The position numbers were made by a program, and so were the translations under genes. Below, piece by piece: positions 1 through 8,314 of a stretch of 64,000 nucleotides of DNA. How positions within the stretch are numbered: the stretch's first letter is position 1; each line of letters opens with the position of its first letter. Under the pieces are notes generated by a model that saw nothing but the letters and a program-made list of their open reading frames with translations, was not told where the DNA came from and did not search any database. Source of the stretch: an uncultured Chromatiaceae bacterium (lineage in GTDB: Bacteria; Pseudomonadota; Gammaproteobacteria; Enterobacterales; Alteromonadaceae); contig CALJUX010000081.1 in assembly GCA_937978655.1 (NCBI GenBank), forward strand, positions 73,599 to 137,598. The letters are read 5' to 3'.

Positions 1-1
1 G

Positions 2-1402
2 TTATTGCCGCAATTCCAGCTGGAGCTGCAGCTCAATGGCACTCAGCAACGGCTGACGGCGACGGCGCCGAAAAAATTGCCGGTCAGTAAAGTCCACCGC
101 AGCCTGACCGACGCCTATCAGGCCGTGATCCCGGCAGCCTGGATGAAACCCGGCCTGCAGATAGCCGTATTCCAGGACGGCCAGCTGGTGCGCAGTTACA
201 GCCCACAGTTTGCTGCGGCGCGGCCGCTGGCGATCCGCATAGTGCCTATCCAGCTTGGTGAACAGGTGGCGAAGCTGCCAGATGTGACTGCGGTACAAAC
301 TGCGGTGAAAACCTTCTGGCCATTCAGTCAGGTGGAAGTGCGCAGCCGCGCGCCTTATCAGCTCAAAGCGGGCGGCGTGAAATCTTCGGCCTACCAGATG
401 CTGCCGGAGATCAGCGATTTACGCGCCATTGAAGGCGAAGGCGTGTACTACTACGGCTATTTTAAACCTGAGATGGGCGACGGTTGTTGCGGCGGCCTGG
501 GTTATATCGGCTTTCCGGTGGCGGTGGGCTTTGATACCGACGACGGTGAAATTCTGGCGCATGAACTGGGCCATAATTTTGGCCGGCAGCATGTCGGCTG
601 CGGCGGCGCCGCTGGCCCGGATCCGGCCTATCCGTATCCGGTGAGCAGCATGGGGTCGGTCGGTCTGGATTTTGCGCTCAATGGCTGGATGTCGCCGGAT
701 GATCATTCGGATCTGATGTCGTACTGCAGTCCAAAGCATGTGTCCGATTATAACGTCGCGGCCGTGCAGGAATTTGTGCAGAAGAATCCGCCGGCGGGAT
801 TTAGCCCGACCGCAGCGCTGGCGCAGGGTCAGATGGCGCAGGCCAGTACAGGCACTGCTTTGTATCTGGCGGGAACCTTACAAGGCAATGCTTTGCAAAT
901 CCGCACCTTAGTGCCGCTGTCGCGGCCACCGCGGCAGACTGGCGCCAGTGCGCAGGTGCTGCGGGTATTAAACCAGCAAGGCAGCTGGTTTGAATTTAAC
1001 CTGCAGCTGCAGCAGATTGACCATCAGCCGGATACTGCCGCACGTCAGTTCAGTGTGGAATTGCCGGACATGGATATCCGGCGACTGGAAATTTGGCAAA
1101 GTGGTGTGTTGCTGGCGGTACAGGACATGGGCAACGCCGCTGCGGCCGGGACTGTGCAGCAACTCAGCGCCAGCCAGATCCAGCTGGATGAAAGTGCTAA
1201 TCAGCTGTGTGTGCAATGGCCGGCCGGTCAGGCTGCCACCTTAACAGTGCTGTATCAGCTGGCTGGCCAGGATACGGTGCTGGCACTGAATGAAACGGCC
1301 GGACAATTCTGCCGCGACAGCAGCGCTTTGCCCGCCGGCGGCGACTGGCGGCTGATCTGGCGTCAGCATTTGTCGGTCCGGCAGTTCCGTCAGCCACGCT
1401 GA
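2..1402 (+). CDS. Zinc metalloprotease of the metzincin type, 5'-truncated
   Basis: The reading frame is open to the first base of the window, so the true start and any signal peptide lie upstream. Counting from the TTG at 5, the zinc-binding motif HELGHNFGRQH sits at about residues 186-196, with the catalytic Glu at 187. A Met-turn (LMSYC, Met about 238) follows some 40 residues later. Both are the hallmarks of metzincins, known as secreted zinc endopeptidases. A CCGG patch before the motif and a Cys after it may form disulfides. The C-terminal 200 residues look like beta-rich accessory domains and have no motif I recognise. It may belong to the M66 (StcE-like) or a related M12-like group, but I cannot decide. 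An extracellular role is inferred from the family. Confidence 0.8.
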   Translation, partial: LLPQFQLELQLNGTQQRLTATAPKKLPVSKVHRSLTDAYQAVIPAAWMKPGLQIAVFQDGQLVRSYSPQFAAARPLAIRIVPIQLGEQVAKLPDVTAVQTAVKTFWPFSQVEVRSRAPYQLKAGGVKSSAYQMLPEISDLRAIEGEGVYYYGYFKPEMGDGCCGGLGYIGFPVAVGFDTDDGEILAHELGHNFGRQHVGCGGAAGPDPAYPYPVSSMGSVGLDFALNGWMSPDDHSDLMSYCSPKHVSDYNVAAVQEFVQKNPPAGFSPTAALAQGQMAQASTGTALYLAGTLQGNALQIRTLVPLSRPPRQTGASAQVLRVLNQQGSWFEFNLQLQQIDHQPDTAARQFSVELPDMDIRRLEIWQSGVLLAVQDMGNAAAAGTVQQLSASQIQLDESANQLCVQWPAGQAATLTVLYQLAGQDTVLALNETAGQFCRDSSALPAGGDWRLIWRQHLSVRQFRQPR

Positions 1403-1561
1403 CCGGATCTCGCAGATCGGTTTGCTCCGGGCGCTGGCTGGTCATTGCCAGGCTGGTCATTGTGCAAATCGAAGGGTATCGAAAGTGTTTCAATAGATTT
1501 TGTTTTGTGATATACCAAGGCCATCATCAGACAATCTGTCAGCAAATGACCGGAGTTCGTT

Positions 1562-2941
1562 ATGGCCAGTTTTGACCGTCGCAGTTTTATGAAAGCATCT
1601 GTCGCCACCGCGACATTGGGGATAGCTGCGGCCTGCAGTCAGCAACCGGTCAGGCCGGCGGGGGCCGCGCCGGCCGCCAAAGGCAAATCAGTGATGGGGC
1701 TGGTGGTGCCGGCAATGGCAGAAGTGCGGGTGGGTTTAATTGGCGTCGGCGAGCGCGGGGTCGGTTATATCAGCCATTTCAGCCAAATCGACGGCGCCCG
1801 TATCACGGCGATTTGTGACACAGACCCAGAAACTCTGCAGCGCGCCCGTGGCTTGTTCGACAAGATGGCGAAACCACAGCCGGCCTATTTTGGCGACAGC
1901 CCGGACAGTTATCATCAGTTATTAGCGCGGCAGGACGTTGATATTGTGGTGATTGCCACGCCATGGGCGCTGCACCATCCGATGGCAAAAGCGGCCATGC
2001 TGGCCGGTAAACATGCGTTTGTCGAAGTGCCGATGGCACTGGAACTGGAACAGCTGTGGGATCTGGTCGACACGGCTGAAGCGACACAGCGTAACTGCAT
2101 GATGCTGGAAAACGTCTGTTATGGCCGCGACGAGCTGATGGTGCTGAATATGGTGCGTCAGGGTCTGTTCGGCGAACTGCTGCATGGCGAGGCGGCTTAT
2201 ATCCACGATTTACGCTGGCAAATCAAAGAGATCGAACGCAAAACCGGCTCGTGGCGCACTTTTGAAGAAGCGCGGCAAAACGGCAATTTGTACCCGACCC
2301 ACGGCTTGGGCCCGGTCGCGCAGTATATGGGCATCAACCGTGGTGACCGCTTTGATTTTCTGAACTCAGTCAGCTCGCCGGCCATTGGCCGCGCCGCTTA
2401 TGCCAAGCGCGAGTTCCCGGCCGACCATCCGCGCAATCAAATCAAATACACTTGTGGTGACATCAATACCAGCATGATCAAAACGGTACAGGGCCGGACT
2501 ATTATGCTGCAGCATGACACGTCCACGCCACGGCCCTACAGCCGGCACAACCTCATTCAGGGTACTAACGGCGTGTTTGCCGGTTTCCCCAACCGTATCG
2601 CGCTGGAAACCGGTGGCCGTGGCGGCAGTTATCACGAGTGGGATATGGATATGGCGCCCTGGTATCAGCAATATGACCATCCGTTGTGGCAACGCATGGG
2701 CCGTGAAGCTGAACGCAACGGCGGCCACGGCGGTATGGATTTTCTGATGTGCTGGCGGCTGATTTATTGCCTGCGCAACGCTGAGACACTGGATCAGGAC
2801 GTCTACGACGGCGCCGCCTGGTCCGCAGTGTTACCGCTGTCAGTCGCCTCCGTTGCCGATCGCGGCAACAGCCGCGATTTCCCGGATTTTACCCGTGGCG
2901 TATGGCAGCACACCAGACCGCTGGGAATTGTCGGCGGCTAA
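1562..2941 (+). CDS. GH109 family glycosidase (Gfo/Idh/MocA fold), Tat-exported
   Basis: 459 aa. The N-terminus has a twin-arginine motif (DRRSFMKAS) and a hydrophobic stretch ending in AAAC, so it is probably Tat-exported and possibly lipidated. A Rossmann nucleotide-binding motif (VGLIGVGERG) is at about residues 57-66. The segments RKTGSWRT and NGNLYPTHGLGPVAQYM are typical of GH109 alpha-N-acetylgalactosaminidases, which use tightly bound NAD in a redox-assisted hydrolysis; this is family knowledge. The start is supported by GGAG 7 nt upstream. It stands alone, so the substrate is inferred: alpha-GalNAc or a similar amino sugar. A plain Gfo/Idh dehydrogenase is the alternative, but the Tat signal and GH109 motifs argue against it. 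Confidence 0.88.
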   Translation: MASFDRRSFMKASVATATLGIAAACSQQPVRPAGAAPAAKGKSVMGLVVPAMAEVRVGLIGVGERGVGYISHFSQIDGARITAICDTDPETLQRARGLFDKMAKPQPAYFGDSPDSYHQLLARQDVDIVVIATPWALHHPMAKAAMLAGKHAFVEVPMALELEQLWDLVDTAEATQRNCMMLENVCYGRDELMVLNMVRQGLFGELLHGEAAYIHDLRWQIKEIERKTGSWRTFEEARQNGNLYPTHGLGPVAQYMGINRGDRFDFLNSVSSPAIGRAAYAKREFPADHPRNQIKYTCGDINTSMIKTVQGRTIMLQHDTSTPRPYSRHNLIQGTNGVFAGFPNRIALETGGRGGSYHEWDMDMAPWYQQYDHPLWQRMGREAERNGGHGGMDFLMCWRLIYCLRNAETLDQDVYDGAAWSAVLPLSVASVADRGNSRDFPDFTRGVWQHTRPLGIVGG

Positions 2942-3306
2942 AAGGCAGGCTGGATGGTCTGTCTCGGCCAATTGCGTTGGGATAGTGTGCAGCAATGCCG
3001 ATGGCCGGCTTGGAGCCAGTTGCGGACATTTGTGAAACTTCCTGTACGGCGGCGCTGACGCTTGCAGGTACCTACCAGCTAATTGCGATCGTAGGTAGCG
3101 GCAAGCGATAGCGTCGCCGTACAATACCCATATTCGATGACTGCTATTCGCGCAGACCAGCCATACCGCAGCGCTGGCCGGTCAGATATCGCCTCCCGCA
3201 GGCTGACCAGTTGTTTTTCCTGACAAATTCCGCTTACCGCCCATTTACTTCTGCTGCTTTTTTCTGCAGTCTTTTTTCTATGCATGTGCAGCAAAGGACT
3301 TTTGCG
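2942..3306. other. Intergenic stretch with one REP-like repeat
   Basis: No convincing gene. It holds a REP-like element at 3091-3123 and, just before it, an inverted ACCTACC/GGTAGG pair around 3069-3097. The reading frame of the following membrane protein stays open back to 3211, but a Shine-Dalgarno sequence supports a start at 3307. No promoter was recognised. Confidence 0.5.
3091..3123 (+). repeat. REP-like intergenic repeat, copy 1
   Basis: A 33-nt block beginning GTAGGT and ending GTCGCCGTACA matches the block at 45500-45532 at 29 of 33 positions by eye. A GTAG head followed by an imperfect GC-rich palindrome is the layout of REP elements mobilised by RAYT transposases. No RAYT gene is in the window. 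Confidence 0.5.
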
Positions 3307-4200
3307 ATGATGGCGGACAGATCGACCGGTTTGTGGTTCAGCATAGTGCCGGTGCTGACCGGCTTTGTGGTGTTGGCGCTGGCGGGTGTGGCGTTGCAGC
3401 TGTATCTGGTGCAGGCCGGCAGTTTGCTGCTGGCGGCGCTGTTGATTTGGCTGGGTGCCCGCAGTGAGCAGGCTGTGTTGCCCGGCACATTGCAGGCGCT
3501 GGCCTGTTTATTGGTGCTGTTGCTGGGCGCGCCACTGCTGGCCGGCTTGCCGGTTGGCGCTGCAGAGCCCCCGCTGCGCTGGTTACAGTTTGGCCCTTTG
3601 CAGCTTTATAGCGGTGGTTTGTTAATGCCCGCGATTCTGGTACTGGTGGCGGTGTTGCTGCAACAACCGGGCAGTCGCGCTGCGGCCTGCGGTATTTTAC
3701 TGGCGAGTGCCGTTTTTCTGGCATTGCAGCCGGACGCTGCGCAGTTGCTGGCGTTAACCATCGCCTTGCCGTTATTGTATTTACAGGCCTGCCGGCCCGG
3801 CCATAGCGCCGGTACTTTGCCAGCGCTGTGTTTTCTGCCGCTGGCAGTATTGTGTATCTGGACCTTGCGCCAGCAGGATATGTTAAGCGCAGTGCCTTAT
3901 GTCGAAGGCGTGTTTGCGCTGGCGCTCAGTTTTGCCTGGTGGAGCGGCTTGCTGGTGATTGCGGCTGCCGTTACTTTGCTGTTGGTACTGTACCGGCAAA
4001 GCCTGTTGGATCAGCCCTGGCTCGCTGCGGTGGCGGTGTATTATGCCGTGTTGTATGGCGGTTCTGTGGCCGGGGCAACCCCGGCGCCGTTGTTAGGTTA
4101 CGGCGCGGCCCCGGTGCTGGGCTTTGGCCTGATGCTGGCGTTGTCATTGTGGCTGCGGCAGCGCCACGGCGCCTGGCCGGACCCCGGTTTTTCTTCCTGA
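3307..4200 (+). CDS. Polytopic inner-membrane protein of unknown function
   Basis: About 297 aa from the ATG at 3307 (a second ATG follows at 3310). AAAGGA about 9 nt upstream favours this start over the longer frame from 3211. The protein is almost wholly hydrophobic, with about nine predicted membrane segments separated by short loops. Two segments (RWLQFGPLQL and LQPDAAQLLAL) faintly recall the FtsW/RodA family, where GPxxxQPSE and LQPDLG-like motifs occur. The key QPSE residues are missing, so I do not call it RodA. It appears to be a single-gene unit, since it is followed by a strong terminator. Function unknown. Confidence 0.6.
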   Translation: MMADRSTGLWFSIVPVLTGFVVLALAGVALQLYLVQAGSLLLAALLIWLGARSEQAVLPGTLQALACLLVLLLGAPLLAGLPVGAAEPPLRWLQFGPLQLYSGGLLMPAILVLVAVLLQQPGSRAAACGILLASAVFLALQPDAAQLLALTIALPLLYLQACRPGHSAGTLPALCFLPLAVLCIWTLRQQDMLSAVPYVEGVFALALSFAWWSGLLVIAAAVTLLLVLYRQSLLDQPWLAAVAVYYAVLYGGSVAGATPAPLLGYGAAPVLGFGLMLALSLWLRQRHGAWPDPGFSS

Positions 4201-4219
4201 CTATCCCTGTCTTTCATGT

Positions 4220-4258
4220 GCTTCAGGCCGGCGTCGCAGCCGGCCTGAAGCATTTTTC
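4220..4258 (+). terminator. Intrinsic terminator after the membrane protein gene
   Basis: A perfect 13-bp stem (GCTTCAGGCCGGC at 4220-4232 with its complement at 4239-4251), a six-base loop and then ATTTTT. It ends the membrane protein transcript before the TonB receptor gene. Confidence 0.9.
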
Positions 4259-4410
4259 AGCTATTGCAGTACTGCATTTTGTTCCCTTTCTTTGTGATTT
4301 TGAAATTGATTAATTAGTCAAATGTGTATAAATTTTTCCTGATGTTGCATTTTGTAACATTGCGATACACAAGTTGGCTTTCAATAATAAAAAATATACA
4401 AAGGATGCAT

Positions 4411-6813
4411 ATGAAGCATAAACACCTCGAAAAATCGGTATTGTCCCTCGCGATCTTGGCGAGTCTCAGCAGCTTCCCGTTGCACGCGCAGCAACAGGCA
4501 ACGTCAGATACCAAGGCGGAAAAAGAGATTGAAGTGATCACGGTAACATCGCGTAAACGCGAAGAAACCCTGATTGAAGTGCCGATGAACGTCAGTTCAG
4601 TGTCTGCACTGGAAATCTCTGACCGCAATCTGGTCACCAAAGACGATTTATACCGGACGCTGGCCGGCGCAGCGTCGCCGACCGGAACCTTAATTTTACG
4701 CGGCTTGTCCGGTGGTAACAGCTCGGCGCCTTCGACTACCTCATCTTTTACTGATGACGTACCGTTTAATTTCGGTGATTTGTACGACGTGGAAGCCGTG
4801 GAGGTCTTACGCGGGCCACAAGGCACGTTGTGGGGTTCAAACGCCATTGGTGGCACCACGCGGGTTATTACCAAAAAACCACAACTGAACAGTTTTGAAT
4901 TTTCCAGCTCATTGCAGGCCAAAGAGACCGGTTCGATCGACGGCACCGATTTGCAGGCCTGGAGTGCAATCAACCTGCCGCTGGTGGACGACACACTGGC
5001 GATGCGGGTCACGGCCCACAGCTCAAGTAAGCCTGGCGCTATCATCAATGCCAATACCGGCGTGCAGCGTAAAGAAGAAGATAAATACATTCGCAGCCAG
5101 TTGCTGTGGAAAGTGGCAGAGGATGCCCGACTGAACTTCGGTTATTACAGTGTGCTGAGCAGTACAGTCGGTGACCGTTTTGCTGACCTGTCCCGGCCAA
5201 CCAGCAAGGGCTTTGCCAATACCGTAGCCAACCCGGATTCACTGTCTGGCTTTGATGTGGATTTTGGCAGCACCAAATGCGCGACCGGCCAGAGCCGCGC
5301 CCAGTGTTTTGGCAATCGTTCTGCCGAAAGTGTCAGCAAATATCACACCTGGGAGAGCCTGGATAACTGGGCCAAAGACAGAACCAATTTAATGACGTTC
5401 AGCGCAGATGTGGACAATGTGGCCGATCTGGCCAGTTTTTCTTATGCCGGTTCTTATCGCACAATCAGGGAAGACTCGCTGGACAACTGGTCGCGGCTGG
5501 ATATGGCTGATTTAGTCAAAACCTGGATCATCAACTACGACTACACCTCGCGTGCGACCCACGAACTGCGCTTGCAGGATTTGGGCAATGTGAAAAATCT
5601 GAAATGGACAGTGGGCGCCTTCTACGACAAAGACTGGCGTGGTGCTATCCCAAACACCCAGTATCAGTATCATGAAAGCGATGACCGCAGCATTGCGGTA
5701 TTTTCTGCCTGGAACGATGTGGGCTGGGAAGACTACTGGGGTGAAATTGGCATCTTTAACGTCGGGCAGTTAGGCCAGAAACTGTATGGCGATAAGAGCA
5801 AAAACTATAACCTGTATTACAACGGTTCTTACAGCCGTGAAGTCGCCACCTTCGGTGAAGCGTCTTATACCATTGAAACCGATATTGGTAACTTTGAAAT
5901 CACCGGTGGTATCCGCTTCTATGACCTCGAAGATCAGGCGTCTTTTGGTTATAGCGGGGTGTGGGAAGCCCGTGAAGGCCGCACGGTAGAAAGTGGCGGT
6001 AAAGAGTCTGGCAACCGGAAAAAACTCAGCATTGCCTGGTTACCGCAAAGTGGCGATAAGTCGGTGTATGCGCTGTACTCTGAAGGTTACCGCCCGGGTG
6101 GCAACAATGCACCGCTGGCCAACGCCTGTCGCGCAGATGAATTCGCCAAAGGTTATGTGCAGCGTTACAAATCGGACAGCATCGACAACTATGAAGTGGG
6201 TTACAAAGCGCGGATGGGCGATCTGCAGTTCTCCACGGCGGTATATCAGATTGACTGGTCTGACGTTTGGGCCAGTGTCTATATGCCAACCTGTGGCTTC
6301 AGCTACACCGCCAACGCCGCGAAAGCCCGTTCACGGGGTGTGGAGTGGGAAAGTAAATATTCCTTCGCTGAGCAGTTAGATTTGGTCTTTAACGCCTCGT
6401 ACACCTCGTCGAAAATGCTGGATGACGTGGCTGCGCTGAGCGCGAAAAAAGGCCAGGACATGACCCAGGTGCCTAAATACAACGCCTATATCGGTCTGGA
6501 CAAAGGCTTTACGCTGTACAGTAAACAAACCTATGTCCGCCTGGATGTTGAAGCCTACGGCGAGTATAAATCGCACTTTGGCGCCCGTGCCGACGGCATG
6601 GATACCGCAGATGGCTACGAGCGGGTTAATTTATCCAGCCGGATTGAGCTCAATGACAATCTGAAACTGAGTTTCTACATCAACAACCTGTTAGACAAAG
6701 AAATTGTTGAGTATAAACAAGCCCGCAGCCGGACCAGCAGCACCAACAACCTGTATGTGTTGTACGCTCCGGAACGTAGTTACACCTTCCGGGTGGATTA
6801 CAACTTCTTCTGA
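4411..6813 (+). CDS. TonB-dependent outer-membrane receptor
   Basis: 800 aa from the ATG at 4411, which has AAAGGA just upstream and gives a clean signal peptide (MKHKHLEKS, hydrophobic core, LHAQ). The frame is open 29 codons further up, but nothing there looks like a leader. A TonB-box-like EVITVTS follows the signal, then a plug domain (about residues 40-165) with EVLRGPQGTLWGSNAIGG, then a 22-strand-type barrel ending in aromatic Phe (YNFF). Such receptors import large scarce solutes using TonB energy. The ligand cannot be read from the sequence. The gene is flanked by terminators on both sides, so it is monocistronic. No Fur-like box was seen upstream. Confidence 0.9.
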   Translation: MKHKHLEKSVLSLAILASLSSFPLHAQQQATSDTKAEKEIEVITVTSRKREETLIEVPMNVSSVSALEISDRNLVTKDDLYRTLAGAASPTGTLILRGLSGGNSSAPSTTSSFTDDVPFNFGDLYDVEAVEVLRGPQGTLWGSNAIGGTTRVITKKPQLNSFEFSSSLQAKETGSIDGTDLQAWSAINLPLVDDTLAMRVTAHSSSKPGAIINANTGVQRKEEDKYIRSQLLWKVAEDARLNFGYYSVLSSTVGDRFADLSRPTSKGFANTVANPDSLSGFDVDFGSTKCATGQSRAQCFGNRSAESVSKYHTWESLDNWAKDRTNLMTFSADVDNVADLASFSYAGSYRTIREDSLDNWSRLDMADLVKTWIINYDYTSRATHELRLQDLGNVKNLKWTVGAFYDKDWRGAIPNTQYQYHESDDRSIAVFSAWNDVGWEDYWGEIGIFNVGQLGQKLYGDKSKNYNLYYNGSYSREVATFGEASYTIETDIGNFEITGGIRFYDLEDQASFGYSGVWEAREGRTVESGGKESGNRKKLSIAWLPQSGDKSVYALYSEGYRPGGNNAPLANACRADEFAKGYVQRYKSDSIDNYEVGYKARMGDLQFSTAVYQIDWSDVWASVYMPTCGFSYTANAAKARSRGVEWESKYSFAEQLDLVFNASYTSSKMLDDVAALSAKKGQDMTQVPKYNAYIGLDKGFTLYSKQTYVRLDVEAYGEYKSHFGARADGMDTADGYERVNLSSRIELNDNLKLSFYINNLLDKEIVEYKQARSRTSSTNNLYVLYAPERSYTFRVDYNFF

Positions 6814-6837
6814 TGCGCTGAGCAGCTGAACAGGCTA

Positions 6838-6868
6838 AAACGGCTCCTTTCGGGAGCCGTTTTTTTTT
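6838..6868 (+). terminator. Intrinsic terminator after the TonB receptor gene
   Basis: CGGCTCC (6841-6847) pairs with GGAGCCG (6853-6859), flanked by AAAA on the left and a run of eight or more T on the right. Confidence 0.92.
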
Positions 6869-6937
6869 CCATGGTCTGTCGTATCAATTCGGTCAGGACT
6901 CTGATAAAACAACTGAAAATGACTCAGGGAGCTTAGG

Positions 6938-7543
6938 ATGTCTCGGGATTTTTTCGCGCAAAAAGCTGCATCTTACGAACAGAATACCCAACGAGTGGAT
7001 AATGTGGTGGCAATAGGCAACGCCATCAGAGCACAGCTGTCGCTGCGGCCTGATATGCAGTTGCTGGACTTTGGCGCCGGCACCGGCTTGTTATTGCAAC
7101 AAATTGCGCCCTGGGTTAGCAAAATCACCGCGCTGGATGTGTCACCGGCAATGAATGCGCAGCTACGGGCCAAAGCGGCGGATATTGCCTGCGAGCTGGA
7201 AGTGCTGGAACAGGATCTGCTGCAGACGCCGCTGCAGCGTCAGTTTGACGGCATTATTTCGTCGATGACTTTGCATCACATTGCCGATATCCCGGCGTTG
7301 TTCCGTGAGTTTCAAAGACTACTCAAACCCGGCGGTTTTATCGCGCTGGCCGACCTCGACACTGAAGATGGCAGTTTTCACACCGAAGACACCGGCGTGT
7401 TTCATTGGGGTTTTGACCGCGCTTTGATTGCGGCACAGGCGCAAGCCGCTGGTTTTAGTCAGGTGCAGGTGGCGGACGCCAGTGTGGTGCAAAAACCACA
7501 CGGCCAGTATCCGGTATTTTTGTTAACGGGCCGGCGCGGCTAG
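6938..7543 (+). CDS. Class I SAM-dependent methyltransferase
   Basis: 201 aa. The SAM-binding motif I is LLDFGAGTGLLLQQI (about residues 43-57), with an acidic residue at the end of strand two (ALDVS) and the motif SSMTLHHI near residue 107. The fold is that of small-molecule class I methyltransferases. The start has GGGAG about 6 nt upstream. It lies between a terminator and a cupin gene 167 bp on, so it may stand alone. The substrate is unknown; proteins of this size and type often methylate metabolites or quinone-like compounds, but that is only a guess. Confidence 0.85.
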   Translation: MSRDFFAQKAASYEQNTQRVDNVVAIGNAIRAQLSLRPDMQLLDFGAGTGLLLQQIAPWVSKITALDVSPAMNAQLRAKAADIACELEVLEQDLLQTPLQRQFDGIISSMTLHHIADIPALFREFQRLLKPGGFIALADLDTEDGSFHTEDTGVFHWGFDRALIAAQAQAAGFSQVQVADASVVQKPHGQYPVFLLTGRRG

Positions 7544-7710
7544 GCCCGCAGTTTTGCCGATGGTTTGACCGATTGTTTTACCGAAACACTCTGTTGCCCG
7601 GCAACTGGCTGTGCCGGGCGCCGCAATCCGGCAATATCGCTGTGCTGCAGTGAAGCATTGGCCGCAGCCAGCCACTGACGTACCCTCTGATTAACCTGAA
7701 GGAGCCCCGG

Positions 7711-8205
7711 ATGAGTGATGCAACAAAACCGCTTGCTGCCAGGCCACTGGCTGTCACTGCACAGGACGTCGCCCCGCGGCAAAAACCATCGATTTATCCT
7801 GCGCCTTTTGCCGCCATGATGCAGGGCCGGCAAAAACGGGTTTTGGGTGATTTGTTTGGCCTGCAGAATTTTGGCGTCAATCTGACCGAGCTGGCGCCCG
7901 GCGCGATGTCAGCGCTGCGGCATCACCACCACACGCAGGATGAATTTATTTATATCCTCGAAGGCACGCCGACGCTTCTCACCGATGCCGGTGAGACGTT
8001 GCTCGGGCCTGGTATGTGCGCTGGTTTTACCGCCGGCAATGGGGATGGCCATCAGCTGATTAATCGAAGCATGGCTGTGGTGCGGTATCTGGAAGTGGGC
8101 GATCGCAGCGCCGGCGATGTGGTGGTTTATCCGGATAATGACCTGCGCGCCGATTGGGTCGCAGGCCAGTGGCAGTTCAGCCACAAAGACGGCACGCCAT
8201 ACTGA
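7711..8205 (+). CDS. Cupin-domain protein
   Basis: 164 aa, with AAGGAG 7 nt before the ATG. The first cupin motif is visible as a metal-binding cluster (RHHHHTQDEFIYILEG, about residues 70-85); the second (HQLINRS) is at about residues 114-120. A single cupin barrel with His/Glu ligands binds a divalent metal and either acts as a small dioxygenase or isomerase or simply binds sugars. Function cannot be fixed. The neighbours (methyltransferase upstream, receptor gene convergent) give no firm clue. Confidence 0.82.
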   Translation: MSDATKPLAARPLAVTAQDVAPRQKPSIYPAPFAAMMQGRQKRVLGDLFGLQNFGVNLTELAPGAMSALRHHHHTQDEFIYILEGTPTLLTDAGETLLGPGMCAGFTAGNGDGHQLINRSMAVVRYLEVGDRSAGDVVVYPDNDLRADWVAGQWQFSHKDGTPY

Positions 8206-8314
8206 GGCTCTGCTCTGGCATGCCATGTCAGCCAGAGCTGCACAGGTCCGGAACAGCACAGGTCCGGAGCAGATGGCGGCGGAGTTGCCGCCGCTATCTG
8301 TCGTTCTGCCGGGC

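Noticed and set aside
3307..4200. RodA/FtsW call for the membrane protein
   Set aside because: Only weak likeness in two segments; the conserved QPSE region and catalytic Asp loop are missing.
8241..8272. Short tandem repeat ACAGGTCCGGA twice between the cupin and receptor genes
   Set aside because: Only two copies of about 15 bp; probably chance or local slippage.
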